Origin: Acidobacteriota bacterium
GTDB taxonomy: Bacteria; Acidobacteriota; Terriglobia; Acidiferrales; UBA7541
Direction: 5' to 3'
DNA length: 46,801 nt
Assembly: GCA_003224055.1 (NCBI GenBank)
Contig: QHYE01000002.1
Span: 1-46,801 of the forward strand
This document shows, piece by piece, positions 9,766-19,029 of this stretch (positions within the stretch are counted from its first letter, which is position 1; every line of letters starts with the position of its first letter). Both the position numbers and the translations under genes were made by a program. Under the pieces are notes generated by a model that was given only the letters and a program-made list of their open reading frames with translations, searched no databases and was not told the origin of the DNA.

Positions 9766-9941
9766 TTTGCTGGGGAATGCGGTAGTGGGGCATTTCCGGT
9801 TAGTGCGTTGATCAGGAGTTAGCTCGGACTCACGCACGCATGAATTCTATCGACCTACGATAAATGTGCGGATTGCTCTTTTGGAACTCGCTCCTGTCAC
9901 GCGGATCGGCGGCAAGTCCCCGAATGGGTTAACCTGTCTGC

Positions 9942-10415
9942 ATGGGACGCCTGAAGACTGCCATTCTGATAGCGGGATACGGACTGCTCTCCGCGCTGCC
10001 TCTGCACGGTCAATCAAGAACCGTGAAATGTGACTCCTCTTTAGGCCTTGCCAACATGGCGTACACGGTGCAATACAAGGGTCGGCTGCAAGACGCCGGG
10101 GCTCCGGAGACGATGCATATTCTTGGGCTGAAGAAAAAGGCGATTCCACTTTTGATTGGTTGCCTCACGGACGAGACGAGAACCAAGGAGCCCATCGCGA
10201 ACTTTTGGCCGGTAACTACTGTCAGTGACATCGCATTTTTCTACCTGTGCGACTTGTTTACAGATTCAACTTGGGAGCATTCCACTATCGATGGCGTGGT
10301 CAACTGGAAGGCAGTGGAGACCGAATACCCGAATGAGCCGTCGTGGACTGCCTGGTACAGTTTTGCAAAGAAGTACGGCAGAAAGCACGTTCAAAAGGTT
10401 TGGGCCAACAAATGA
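9942..10415 (+). CDS. Exported protein of unknown function
   Basis: The 157-residue product begins with a signal peptide (MGRLKTAILIAGYGLLSALPLHGQ, given here as positions 1-24), cleaved probably after residue 22-24. The mature part has three cysteines, including the segments VKCDSS and IGCLTD, and ends KVWANK before a TGA. I do not recognise a family. The same frame stays open past the TGA for 29 more codons that look like protein (see 10416-10505), so this gene may be truncated by a stop mutation. It is followed by the convergent gene at 10616. Confidence 0.6.
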   Translation: MGRLKTAILIAGYGLLSALPLHGQSRTVKCDSSLGLANMAYTVQYKGRLQDAGAPETMHILGLKKKAIPLLIGCLTDETRTKEPIANFWPVTTVSDIAFFYLCDLFTDSTWEHSTIDGVVNWKAVETEYPNEPSWTAWYSFAKKYGRKHVQKVWANK

Positions 10416-10505
10416 AAGGAAGAAGGATCGGCCATTTTCTGGGATGACAAAGAAAAGTGCTTCAAGATTGGCTCTCACTCTACCCAGAAAAATGACCATC
10501 CCTGA
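10416..10505 (+). pseudogene. In-frame continuation behind the TGA of the upstream gene
   Basis: Directly after the TGA at 10413-10415 the same frame reads 29 sense codons to a second TGA (10503-10505). It gives segments such as KEEGSAIFWDDKEKC and FKIGSHSTQKND, which look like ordinary protein. The likely explanation is a recent nonsense change in an older, longer gene, or a sequencing error; readthrough is less likely. A comparison with orthologues would decide. Confidence 0.3.
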
Positions 10506-10615
10506 AGTTGAAGCGGCGCTCACAATTCTGATGGCATTTTCTGCCTGCCACTTGGACGATAAGTCGTGCAATTGGAAACTGACCCGCTACAGGGAATGAT
10601 GTTCAAGCCGAGGAA

Positions 10616-11593
10616 TCAGGGGTGACTCAGAGGCGTCTCGGTTACCAAAAGCACTTCGGAATGGCTCTTGGCGTCCACGTTGTAGTGCACGCGGTTGGAT
10701 TCATCGGCTTTCGCGACGGTTACGTCCATGGATTGATGGGCCTCTTCCGTGGCACGGACGACCAACCGCGTCTTCAATGAGATGTAGGTGATGATTTCGT
10801 TTGCGCCTTTCGCCGTGCCGCGGGTTTTCAGCTCGTGGAGCTTGAAAGCTTCAGGCGTTGTGTCTTTCGGCGAGGAATTCTGCTTTAGGGCTGCCGTGGT
10901 CAACAAAACCGCGCAAGTCTCCGGCGGCCCGCTCGACGGCGAGAGCTCTCCCGTGATGGACACTTGCTGCGCATGGCAGTTTTCATTTCTAACGTAGGCT
11001 GACTCGCGCGCCCAATAGAGGCCGGCGATCGGGGCGCCGCCATTTTCCGGCTGCTCCGATTTCCATTTTTCTCCCAGCTTCACTCCATTTTGAGGCAGCG
11101 TCCAGGCCGTCGCAAAGCGCGCCACCCACTGCTGCCAAGCCTGCTGCTGCTCCGGAAAGAGCGCATCCAAGCCCGTGATTTTCTCGACGGAGCCGTCGGG
11201 CAGAATGGTGAATTCGATTTGCTTGCCTTCGGGGTCCACTTTCTGAACTTGCCAGTGGGGCTCCTTGTCGCCGGGCTTCTTCACCCATACGCCGGAGTCC
11301 AGGGTTCGAAATCGACTTCGTGCATGAATCGCTGTCTTGCCGCCCACGTGCTGCACATCCAGGACGTCGACCTGGAGCAATCCATGTGCATCCATCTGCG
11401 CGGCGTTGGGGGCCATCGGCGCGACGACGTTGCTTTCCGTCTTTACGTTCTTGTCGCTGCGGTAGCGGATCAGATAGGTGATGGTCTGCCCGGCGTGCAG
11501 ATCCGGAATCAGTTTGACGCGGGCGTCACCGGCGCAGACTGCGCCGGCTCCGAGAAGAAAAATCATTATGAAAAATTTCACCAATCGCTTCAT
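10616..11593 (-). CDS. Exported protein of unknown function
   Basis: From the ATG at 11593 the product is 325 residues with a clear signal peptide (MKRLVKFFIMIFLLGAGAVCAG, positions 1-22). The mature part is mostly beta-like and includes the segments DLHAGQTITYLIRYRS near the start and NEIITYISLKTRLVVRAT near the end. An upstream in-frame ATG at 11632 overlaps the stop of the S9 peptidase gene by four bases (ATGA), so translation may be coupled there with a 13-residue extension. Neither start has a clear ribosome-binding site; I chose the inner start because it puts the signal peptide at the N-terminus. No family recognised; the context suggests an envelope or periplasmic role. Confidence 0.65.
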   Translation of the reverse strand: MKRLVKFFIMIFLLGAGAVCAGDARVKLIPDLHAGQTITYLIRYRSDKNVKTESNVVAPMAPNAAQMDAHGLLQVDVLDVQHVGGKTAIHARSRFRTLDSGVWVKKPGDKEPHWQVQKVDPEGKQIEFTILPDGSVEKITGLDALFPEQQQAWQQWVARFATAWTLPQNGVKLGEKWKSEQPENGGAPIAGLYWARESAYVRNENCHAQQVSITGELSPSSGPPETCAVLLTTAALKQNSSPKDTTPEAFKLHELKTRGTAKGANEIITYISLKTRLVVRATEEAHQSMDVTVAKADESNRVHYNVDAKSHSEVLLVTETPLSHP

Positions 11594-11628
11594 GTTGATG
11601 CCCAATTCGAACGAAGAGGGAGGAGACG

Positions 11629-13725
11629 TCATTTTTCAGAATTCTTGAAATGACGGTCAAAAAAATCGCTGGCCGCGTGGTAGGCCTCCAGCCAATGCCG
11701 GTGCAGCAGAAAATCATGCACGTCGTCGGGGAAGATGAGCTGTTCGATTTCTACGCCGCGTTCGCGGAGACGCGCGACCAAATCGACGGTCTGCGTGAAA
11801 TACACGTTGCGGTCGTCGTCGCCGTGGATGAAGAGCACCGGCGACTTCCAGGTGTTCACGGCGGTCACGGGAGAAGAATCGTGGGCGAGCTTAGTCAACT
11901 CCGGTGAAATATTTTTGCCGTCCCAATTGTCGGTTGGCCAGTCGTGGACGCCGTGGATGTCCACTCCCGCCGCGAACAGATCGGAATTGCGGCCCAGTCC
12001 AAGCGCGGTCAAGTAGCCGCCGTAACTTCCGCCCCAGAGTCCGATGCGTTTGCCGTCCACGTCGCTGCGAGTCTGCAAATATTTTCCAGCCGCCACGACG
12101 TCCTCGTACTCCTTTGCGCCGCGGCCCGCGCGGCCCGGGGCTTCGCGAAACGCGCGGCCGTAACCGATTCCGCTGCGGTAATTCAGCGCCAGCACCACAT
12201 AACCGCGGCTGGCGAGGTATTGGTTCATGGAGTAGGAATTCGAGTAGTAGTACATGTAATGCCAGCCGAGGAGCATCTGGCGCATGGAGCCGCCGTGGAG
12301 GAAAATCAGCGCGGGACGCTTCTCGCCAGACTTCAAGCCCGCCGGAACAAAAAGCTGTGCGTGGAGTTCGAGACCGTCGGCTGATTTGAAGATGGCCTGC
12401 TGCGGCACAACCAATCCGTCTGACGGAAAGCCCTTGGGCCAAGTCTCCGGCGCCACAGGAGGCTTTGACTTAGCGCCAAAGTCGCTGATGACCATTCTTG
12501 CAGGAAAGGTCGCACCGGAAGCCAGAAAGGCGAAAGTCTGCCCGTCACTGAGCATTACCGAGCTCCATTCAATTCCATTGCCGCGCGTCCATTGCTCGGG
12601 ACGATCCCCGTTGAGCCCTACGCTCCAAAGATGCCGGCGATCGATGTCGTTGCAATTCGAATTGAAGAGAACCGTTTTCTTGTCCGGCGTGAACGACCAT
12701 TGCTCGACTTCGCAGTCGCCCGGAGTGAGCAGCTTCGGTTTTCCACCGTCCGCGGAAAGCGCGTACAGATGCTGCCAGCCGTCTTCTTCCGATGCGATCA
12801 CCAGCTGATTGCCGGCGGCCCAATTGATGACGCCGCCGCCGGTATCGCCCGCCATGTAGGGGTAGGATCCTTGCGGCGCGGCACCGCTATGCCAGATTTC
12901 TTTTGACGCGCCTGTCGCTGCATCGGCTGTCCAGATCGCCCACGGATGCGCTTTGTCCGGGGCGATGAAATACCCCTGCGGCGCGTCTCGCGGTTCGGCC
13001 GGGCGGCGCACGAACGCGATGCGCTTTCCATCGAGCGACCAAACCGGATCCCCATCGCGATCCACCGAAGCGGCGATGTAACGAATGCTCTTGGCAGATA
13101 CGTCGTAAACGGCGATGAAGGCGTGATCGCCGCGTCCGGCGACGAATGCCAGCTTTCCTCCATCCGGTGACCACTGCGGATCCGAGCAGTTGCCGCGCAT
13201 AACAGTTTGTTTGGGCTTCTCACTGCCATCGAGCGGCGCGATCCAGATTTGGCCGTCCTTGTCGTACGCTACCCAGCCTTTCGCGGAAACTTGCGCTTCG
13301 CGGCCACCTTCGTCAATTTTTCTCGGCGCGCCGCCTTTCCAATCCACGGCCCACAAAGCCATCTGCGCGCCGGCGGGATCGCTGGTGGGATTTCCGTATT
13401 GCCCAGCAGGATTTTTTTGCTCGCCGCGCACGTAGACGATTGTGTTGGCATCCGGCGAAAAACTTATGAAGGAAAGTTCGCCGCCATCATCCTCGGCGTA
13501 AGACGTCAGTTTCCGCGCCTTGGAATCCGAACCTTCTGCGACCCAGACGTTTCGTTTTCCTTGTTCGTCGAGCGTCCATGCCACACGGTTTCCCGTTTTC
13601 GCCGCCGTCAAATTAGCGGGGAACGGCGCGCTCATCACTTGCTCCAGCGTGAACGGCTTTTGCGCGTTCGCTCGCGAGATGAAAATCAGCAATCCTGTCG
13701 CACACAGCAGACCATGACGCTTCAT
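11629..13725 (-). CDS. S9 family serine peptidase (DPP-IV / acylaminoacyl-peptidase type), exported
   Basis: This 698-residue enzyme has a signal peptide (residues ~1-21), a beta-propeller of WD40-like/TolB-like repeats (about 30-420, with repeated PQWSPDG-type motifs), and a C-terminal alpha/beta hydrolase domain. The catalytic triad is visible: Ser567 in GGSYGGY, Asp638 in HGDDDRN, and His670 in DVHDF. Such enzymes remove dipeptides or acyl residues from short peptides in the periplasm or outside the cell. It is followed by the exported protein gene at 10616-11593, likely as an operon. Confidence 0.92.
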   Translation of the reverse strand: MKRHGLLCATGLLIFISRANAQKPFTLEQVMSAPFPANLTAAKTGNRVAWTLDEQGKRNVWVAEGSDSKARKLTSYAEDDGGELSFISFSPDANTIVYVRGEQKNPAGQYGNPTSDPAGAQMALWAVDWKGGAPRKIDEGGREAQVSAKGWVAYDKDGQIWIAPLDGSEKPKQTVMRGNCSDPQWSPDGGKLAFVAGRGDHAFIAVYDVSAKSIRYIAASVDRDGDPVWSLDGKRIAFVRRPAEPRDAPQGYFIAPDKAHPWAIWTADAATGASKEIWHSGAAPQGSYPYMAGDTGGGVINWAAGNQLVIASEEDGWQHLYALSADGGKPKLLTPGDCEVEQWSFTPDKKTVLFNSNCNDIDRRHLWSVGLNGDRPEQWTRGNGIEWSSVMLSDGQTFAFLASGATFPARMVISDFGAKSKPPVAPETWPKGFPSDGLVVPQQAIFKSADGLELHAQLFVPAGLKSGEKRPALIFLHGGSMRQMLLGWHYMYYYSNSYSMNQYLASRGYVVLALNYRSGIGYGRAFREAPGRAGRGAKEYEDVVAAGKYLQTRSDVDGKRIGLWGGSYGGYLTALGLGRNSDLFAAGVDIHGVHDWPTDNWDGKNISPELTKLAHDSSPVTAVNTWKSPVLFIHGDDDRNVYFTQTVDLVARLRERGVEIEQLIFPDDVHDFLLHRHWLEAYHAASDFFDRHFKNSEK

Positions 13726-13777
13726 CGATCATTTCCTCCACGATTCAAGTCAGCCATTTCTCTTGCGAGTTCAGAAT

Positions 13778-16405
13778 TCAGTCCGCGGGCTGTCGCACGC
13801 CTGCTTTTTCAACGGAAACTTTTGGTCCGTCCAATGGCCCGGAAATTTTCAGGACGCGGCCATTTCCAAATTCAGCCGGCTTGCGGTCCTTGCCGTTCCG
13901 CGCACTGGCCGTCTCGATGGCCAGCTCCGCGTTCCGCCCAAAGCTCAGCGTTCCGTTGACCAGCGTGAGTTCGTTCCCGCCGTCCAGCTTCAAGTCGTCC
14001 AGAAAAATGCTTCGGCCCTTCACGCGGAACGAGCCGGTTCCCGCGGCCCAGCGCGAAATTCCCGTGCGCGCCGCGCCGTCCGCGACACTGGCGTTGACGT
14101 CCCATCCGCGAAGTTCCGCCTTTTTCAGATGAAAATCGCCCCGCCCTTCCAGCTTGCTCAGCAATTCCTCGCGGCCGACGCCTTCGGTCTTCAGATGCAA
14201 GGTTCCCGCCGCTGTGCCGGTCAGACGCTCGGCGATTTGTCCCGTTCCGGGTAGCTGCGACAGATTGACGCGTTCGAGCTCCGCCGAGATGTCGTAGGCC
14301 GGCCGGGGCAAAAACCTTGCGTCAATCTTTGCGCGGACTTTTCCGCCAGCCCATTCCGCATCCGCATTGTAAACTTCCAACTGCAGATTGCGCAGCGAAC
14401 CCTTCGCGTGAACGTGCTCCAGCTTCAGTTTTTCGATGGTCAATTGCCCCACATCGAGCTCGCCATCGGCATTCACACGCCGCACAAGCTCGCTCGCGGG
14501 AGGGCTCGGCGCCGAACCGCCCAGCAAGGACGGCAGAAGCCGCTGCAGCCAGCCGGGCCGCGCCCGGGGCCCGACCCAGCGATCCAATTCCGCCGCATCC
14601 AACTGGTCTCCGGACAAGTGAAAAATCCACCTCGGCGCATTTTCACCGTCCGTCGCCGCCGCTTCTTCAATGCTTCCAGTCCACATTCCCCCGAACGCTT
14701 CCACCCGCATCACGCGCGCGATCCGGCGCCCGCCGACGAAATCCAAGGCGCTCTCGGTTATTTTCATAGGCTGGTTCAAGCCCGCAACGGTCAGGTTTGC
14801 TTTGTTGAAACCAATTCTTCCATTCCAGTTTCCGCCGAACGGTTTTTTCCATTCCCATTTCGTCAGCGCCGTCGCCTGTCCGTTCAATTCCCAGCCGCGA
14901 TTCAACTGATGTCCAAAAGCCGCAGACAATTTCAAAAAATCTTCGGCTTTGAGGAAATTTCCCTCGATGCTGATCCCGCCGGCCTGGGTGTTCAGATCGT
15001 GCACAAGCGTCAAATCGGCGGCGTTATTCATTGCCAGCGCGACATGACGCCGCTTCGGCGCCACCACATCACGGATGCCGCCGCCAAGCGCAACGCGGAC
15101 GGGACCGAACACCAGCGAAGAGCGCTCGCGACCACCGCTGACGGGTCCAATTCGAATGGGCTCGGCAAAGCCTGGGACTCGAACGACACCTCCGCTGCTG
15201 GAGATAGCAGCGGACTCCACGGCCAGCGGCCAGCCACGCAGAATCATCCCGCCGGTAAAATACTGATCCGCGGTCACGCCCTCGGCCACGTCTGGATGAA
15301 AGGCGCGGTACCACGCGAGCAGGTCTGCGGCTTGAACTCCCATCGAATCAAGCCGTAGTTCCGTCGAGCTTGCGTTTCCGCCGATCCGATCGAATCTCCC
15401 GCGCAGATTCGATTTCGGTCCTTCCAAGACAATCTGCTCGGCGACCACGCTGCCGGTTCCAGCGTTCCAGCGGCCCTTCACGTTGGCGTTTACGCGCGGA
15501 TTGTCCGAACGTTCCGTCAGATCCCACCGATGGATCTGCGCCGCGCGTCCCTGCAGCGAGAATGTCCAATCCCCGGACTGATCCTCTTTGGCGATGCCGC
15601 TTTTCGCCGTGGCGTCCAGCGCGAACAAGCCGCGCGCACCGTAATCCTGGCCGCGGAAAAGCCGGAAGAGGTCCGCGAGCGAGGCGTCGCTCCAATGCAA
15701 TTCAAACTCAGCGGGCTGCAGCCGCATTGATGTACCCGCCAGGTCGCCGCGCACGCGGATCGTGCCAGCCGATTGCAAGGAGATGCCGCTTCGCCAGGGC
15801 TCGGCCTCCAGTTGCAAGCGCCAGCGCCCGGGAGACACCTGCTCCACGCTTCCCGATACATTCGTGAAGGCAAACGGCCGCTTATCCTCTTTTAGTTTGA
15901 AATTCACGCGGCCATCGTCAAATTCAATTTTCTGCAGGCGGTTCACCGGGGCCACAGGGGAAGGCGGCCCGTAGAGGCGCGCCGTTGAGCCGGGATTTGC
16001 TTTTGCCGGAGGCAGCCATCTCTCCAGGTTCCAGCGCCCCTCCGCATTGCGCACCAGGATCAGGCTCGGCTTGCTGAGCGACATCGTGCCAAATTCAAAG
16101 TGTCCGCGCAAAAATCCCCACCAGCGAAGACCGGCGCTCAGGCGTTCGGCACGCAAAAAATATTCGTAGCCAAAACCGGGATCTTCGCCGACGGTCACAT
16201 TGTTGGCATCGAGTTGCGGGCTCGGCAGAATTCGCACATCGAAAGTTGCCACCTCGACGGGACGGCCAAACGCACGCGCTAGTTGCGCCACCAGATAGCC
16301 GTGCACGCGGCTCGTGCGGACGAGCAGCGAAACGCCGGCTTGCAGCGCGATCACCGACAATACGATCGCCAGCGCCGGTTTCCACCACTTTCGGAGCGTT
16401 TTCAT
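13778..16405 (-). CDS. AsmA family envelope protein
   Basis: The 875-residue protein has one N-terminal membrane helix (residues ~10-30), then the AsmA N-terminal signature: FGRPVEVATFDVRILPSP and the LxANNVTVGEDPGF segment. A long beta-rich body follows, with the C-terminal AsmA_2-like region around residues 700-850 (GTAAGTLHLKTEG, SKLEGRGDFHLKKAEL). AsmA-like proteins are bridge-type proteins of the Gram-negative envelope, thought to move or arrange phospholipids between the membranes. It lies between lepB and the S9 peptidase on the same strand, with a 78-base gap to lepB. Confidence 0.85.
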   Translation of the reverse strand: MKTLRKWWKPALAIVLSVIALQAGVSLLVRTSRVHGYLVAQLARAFGRPVEVATFDVRILPSPQLDANNVTVGEDPGFGYEYFLRAERLSAGLRWWGFLRGHFEFGTMSLSKPSLILVRNAEGRWNLERWLPPAKANPGSTARLYGPPSPVAPVNRLQKIEFDDGRVNFKLKEDKRPFAFTNVSGSVEQVSPGRWRLQLEAEPWRSGISLQSAGTIRVRGDLAGTSMRLQPAEFELHWSDASLADLFRLFRGQDYGARGLFALDATAKSGIAKEDQSGDWTFSLQGRAAQIHRWDLTERSDNPRVNANVKGRWNAGTGSVVAEQIVLEGPKSNLRGRFDRIGGNASSTELRLDSMGVQAADLLAWYRAFHPDVAEGVTADQYFTGGMILRGWPLAVESAAISSSGGVVRVPGFAEPIRIGPVSGGRERSSLVFGPVRVALGGGIRDVVAPKRRHVALAMNNAADLTLVHDLNTQAGGISIEGNFLKAEDFLKLSAAFGHQLNRGWELNGQATALTKWEWKKPFGGNWNGRIGFNKANLTVAGLNQPMKITESALDFVGGRRIARVMRVEAFGGMWTGSIEEAAATDGENAPRWIFHLSGDQLDAAELDRWVGPRARPGWLQRLLPSLLGGSAPSPPASELVRRVNADGELDVGQLTIEKLKLEHVHAKGSLRNLQLEVYNADAEWAGGKVRAKIDARFLPRPAYDISAELERVNLSQLPGTGQIAERLTGTAAGTLHLKTEGVGREELLSKLEGRGDFHLKKAELRGWDVNASVADGAARTGISRWAAGTGSFRVKGRSIFLDDLKLDGGNELTLVNGTLSFGRNAELAIETASARNGKDRKPAEFGNGRVLKISGPLDGPKVSVEKAGVRQPAD

Positions 16406-16483
16406 TTCGCTCGGAAGTTTCGCAGACTCATACGGAAAAAGGTAGGGGCGAGCCCGCTGGTTCCAGTCCGCGGGACCGGACCA

Positions 16484-17284
16484 CTAGTGCACGGTGCGGA
16501 GCATGCGGCTCCATCGCGTCCGAGACGGCAGATGAGCCAGGGTCTGAAAAATGCCCGTCAAGCGCGACCAGAAGGTAGTCTCTCCGCTGTAATCGCCGCT
16601 GGTCGCATCCACCGACCAGTACACCAAAAAGGGGCGCCCCATAATGGCGTCGCGGTCCACAAATCCCCAGTAGCGGCTATCCTGGCTGTGGTCGCGATTG
16701 TCACCCATGGCGAAGTATTTTCCGGGGGGAACAACGATCTCGTCGCCCTGCACGTATTTCCGGATTTGCGGCCGCCATTCGGGGATGACATTTGGCGAGA
16801 TCACCTGGCTTCGGATCGGCGGAAAGGAAAAGTTGAACGGATCGACGGATGCCAATGGGTCGTGCACAGCATAGGGTTCATTCAAGCGCTTTCCGTTGAC
16901 ATGGACCTCCCCGTCGACAACTTTCAGGCGGTCGCCCGGCACCCCAATGACCCGCTTCACGAAATGCTGATGGTCCGCGAAGGGATACTTGAAAACGATA
17001 ATGTCACCGCGCTCCAATTGCCGGTAAGGGAGCAGCTTTTCATACCAGGCGCCCGTTCCGCCGAAAACAAATTTATTCACCAGCAGGTGATCGCCGATCA
17101 GCAGCGTGCCTTCCATGGAGGCTGACGGAATCTTGAAGGCTTGCACAATGAAGCTGGTTCCGAAGAGCGCCAGGATGACCGTCACCAGGAGCGACTCCAG
17201 GTATTCGGAAAACGTGGTCTGACCTTCGCGATGCTCCTGCTTCTTTTCCGCCGCCTGCTCTTCGACTAACGCTTCTTCGGGCAT
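16484..17284 (-). CDS. lepB: Signal peptidase I
   Basis: This protein cuts signal peptides from exported proteins at the outer face of the inner membrane. One membrane helix lies at residues ~30-50. Ser56 is the nucleophile in PSASMEG, and Lys110 is the general base in HFVKRVIGVPGD. A conserved MGDNRDHSQDSRYWG box follows. The SMEGTL form in place of SMxPTL is a common variant. The 266-residue length is typical. The start ATG 17284 has GAGGCGG just upstream and lies six bases after the rnc stop, so the two genes are cotranscribed. Confidence 0.95.
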   Translation of the reverse strand: MPEEALVEEQAAEKKQEHREGQTTFSEYLESLLVTVILALFGTSFIVQAFKIPSASMEGTLLIGDHLLVNKFVFGGTGAWYEKLLPYRQLERGDIIVFKYPFADHQHFVKRVIGVPGDRLKVVDGEVHVNGKRLNEPYAVHDPLASVDPFNFSFPPIRSQVISPNVIPEWRPQIRKYVQGDEIVVPPGKYFAMGDNRDHSQDSRYWGFVDRDAIMGRPFLVYWSVDATSGDYSGETTFWSRLTGIFQTLAHLPSRTRWSRMLRTVH

Positions 17285-17290
17285 TCCGCC

Positions 17291-18040
17291 TCAGCCTCTC
17301 GTTTCCGCATGCACTAGCTTCTCGAGCGCACTGCTCGCGGCTCGTTGTTCCGCTTCTTTTTTTGTGGCGCCTTCCCCCTCCGCCATGCGCTCCCCGTCCA
17401 CCCACACCTCGATGAGGAAGTGTTTCTGGTGGTCCGGCCCGCTCTCTCCAGTCAGGCGATACTCCGCGGGCGTACGCCCGCGTCCCTGCAAAAATTCCTG
17501 CAGCGCCGATTTGCGATCCGAATCCGCGATCCGGTCGCCGCGCTCTTCCAAAGCCTGCTCAAACAACACCTGGCGCAGTACTTCCCGCGCCGGGCCTAGC
17601 CCCGCATCAAGATAAACTCCCGCGACGACTGCCTCGAACGCATCCGCCAGCAGCGTTTGCTTCTCCCGGCCGCCGGTCTTCTCTTCGCCACGTCCCAGCC
17701 GGAGATGTTCGCCGAGTCCGAGCCGCCTGGCAGCCGCCTCTAGCGAGCCCGCGTTCACGATCCGCGCTCGGCCCTTCGAGAGCTGCCCTTCGCTCCACTC
17801 CGGAAAATTTGTCAGAAGGTATTCGGTCGCCAGCAGCCCTAGCACGGCGTCACCGAGAAACTCCAGCCGCTCGTTGTCCATGGGGAGCGTGGCGCGGCTC
17901 GCCTCCTCTGCGCCGGACGCTCTGAGCTCCGGCACCGCCGAGCTATGCGTCAGCGCCCGCTCTAGTAGTGCCCGGCTCGAAAACTTGTAGCCTAGCCGTT
18001 CCTCGAGCGCAGCGTCGCGATTCCGGGTGTTCTCTTGCAT
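17291..18040 (-). CDS. rnc: Ribonuclease III
   Basis: RNase III cuts double-stranded RNA in rRNA and mRNA processing. From the ATG at 18040 the protein has 249 residues: a catalytic domain with the signature NERLEFLGDAVL (Glu60, Asp64), a second acidic pair in ADAFEAVVAG (Asp132, Glu135), and a C-terminal double-stranded RNA-binding domain (~172-245, ending KKEAEQRAASSALEKL). A longer frame begins at 18163 but overlaps the upstream TPR gene, so the ATG 26 bp after that gene's stop is preferred. It is followed six bases later by lepB, a common pairing. Confidence 0.95.
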   Translation of the reverse strand: MQENTRNRDAALEERLGYKFSSRALLERALTHSSAVPELRASGAEEASRATLPMDNERLEFLGDAVLGLLATEYLLTNFPEWSEGQLSKGRARIVNAGSLEAAARRLGLGEHLRLGRGEEKTGGREKQTLLADAFEAVVAGVYLDAGLGPAREVLRQVLFEQALEERGDRIADSDRKSALQEFLQGRGRTPAEYRLTGESGPDHQKHFLIEVWVDGERMAEGEGATKKEAEQRAASSALEKLVHAETRG

Positions 18041-18066
18041 AAATCCGGCGCGCCGGAGGTCTGTGC

Positions 18067-18930
18067 TTACTTGGGCGAGCTCAATTGCGTGGACCCAAGC
18101 TTTTTCGCTTCGTCCGCGCCGCTCTTGCAGACCGCCTGCATTGCGCCCGGCATCGCCACGCAATGATTGAAAGCCGCCACCGCGTCGTCGAAGTGCGACG
18201 CGCCCTTGTTCGCCAATCCCAGCAAGTAGTAATTCACCGGGTCCGGAATCGGATCAATCTTTACCGCCAGCTCGAGTTCCGGGACGGCCTCCGCGTACTT
18301 TCCGCGCCGCACGAAAACCAATCCCAGCCCGCTGTGCGCCATCGCCAGCGATTGGTTTTTGGCATTGTCAAATTGCTGGTCGGTCATTTCTGCGGGCTTG
18401 GGCAGTGTCGGAGCAATTTCAATCGCCTGCTTGGAATACTTTTCTGCCTTGCTCAGAGCCTGCGCCGCCTCGGACGGGTTGTCGGGCAGCCTGCGGGGAA
18501 GCGTCTGGCCGAGCATGGCGAGCGTGGAGACGTCGTTTGGCGCCAGCGCGAGTTCCTTTTCGCCGTACTGCACCATCTTTGGCACCTGCCCAATCTGCTG
18601 GTATTCGAATACCAGCGCCACATACACGGGAGACCTGTAACGGCTCTGCGGATACTTTTGGAGAAACGCTTCTCCCGACTCAATCTTCTTGTTCGCATTT
18701 TCCAGCGAAAGATCGTGGAATGCCTTATAGGCCGCATCTTCGTCCGCGCTGACGGGCGCCGGAGCGTCCAGCGTCAGGGGCGTAATCTCCGGGGTCTTCG
18801 ATTTGTCGCTCGGCTGCGGAGCCGGCTGGCTCTGGCTTCCCTGCCCGCTCTGCGAGCTCTGCGCGCCGGCGATTCCGCTCGCGCACACGAGTACTCCCGC
18901 AATCGTCAATATTCTCCAGTTTCTTCTCAT
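18067..18930 (-). CDS. Exported TPR-repeat protein
   Basis: The start is ATG 18930 with GAGGAG nearby; an upstream in-frame start (18981) would add a basic 17-residue extension ahead of the signal peptide. The signal peptide (residues ~1-23) is followed by a Q/S/P-rich linker (QSSQSGQGSQSQPAPQPS), then tetratricopeptide repeats over residues ~70-280 (YAEAVPELELAVKIDPI is the clearest). TPRs carry protein-protein contacts. It is first in the TPR-rnc-lepB run, but its partner is not evident. Confidence 0.8.
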   Translation of the reverse strand: MRRNWRILTIAGVLVCASGIAGAQSSQSGQGSQSQPAPQPSDKSKTPEITPLTLDAPAPVSADEDAAYKAFHDLSLENANKKIESGEAFLQKYPQSRYRSPVYVALVFEYQQIGQVPKMVQYGEKELALAPNDVSTLAMLGQTLPRRLPDNPSEAAQALSKAEKYSKQAIEIAPTLPKPAEMTDQQFDNAKNQSLAMAHSGLGLVFVRRGKYAEAVPELELAVKIDPIPDPVNYYLLGLANKGASHFDDAVAAFNHCVAMPGAMQAVCKSGADEAKKLGSTQLSSPK

Positions 18931-19029
18931 CTCATTTCTCCTCTTCCCTTTTTTCCTGTTACGAGCTTCGGGCCGGATCACCTGCGCTGCCGCTGAAACT
19001 TTCCCTCAAAGCCAAAATCGATCCTGGCC

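Noticed and set aside
17073-17405. Gly/Arg-rich minus frame across the lepB/rnc junction
   Set aside because: Out of frame with both well-supported genes.
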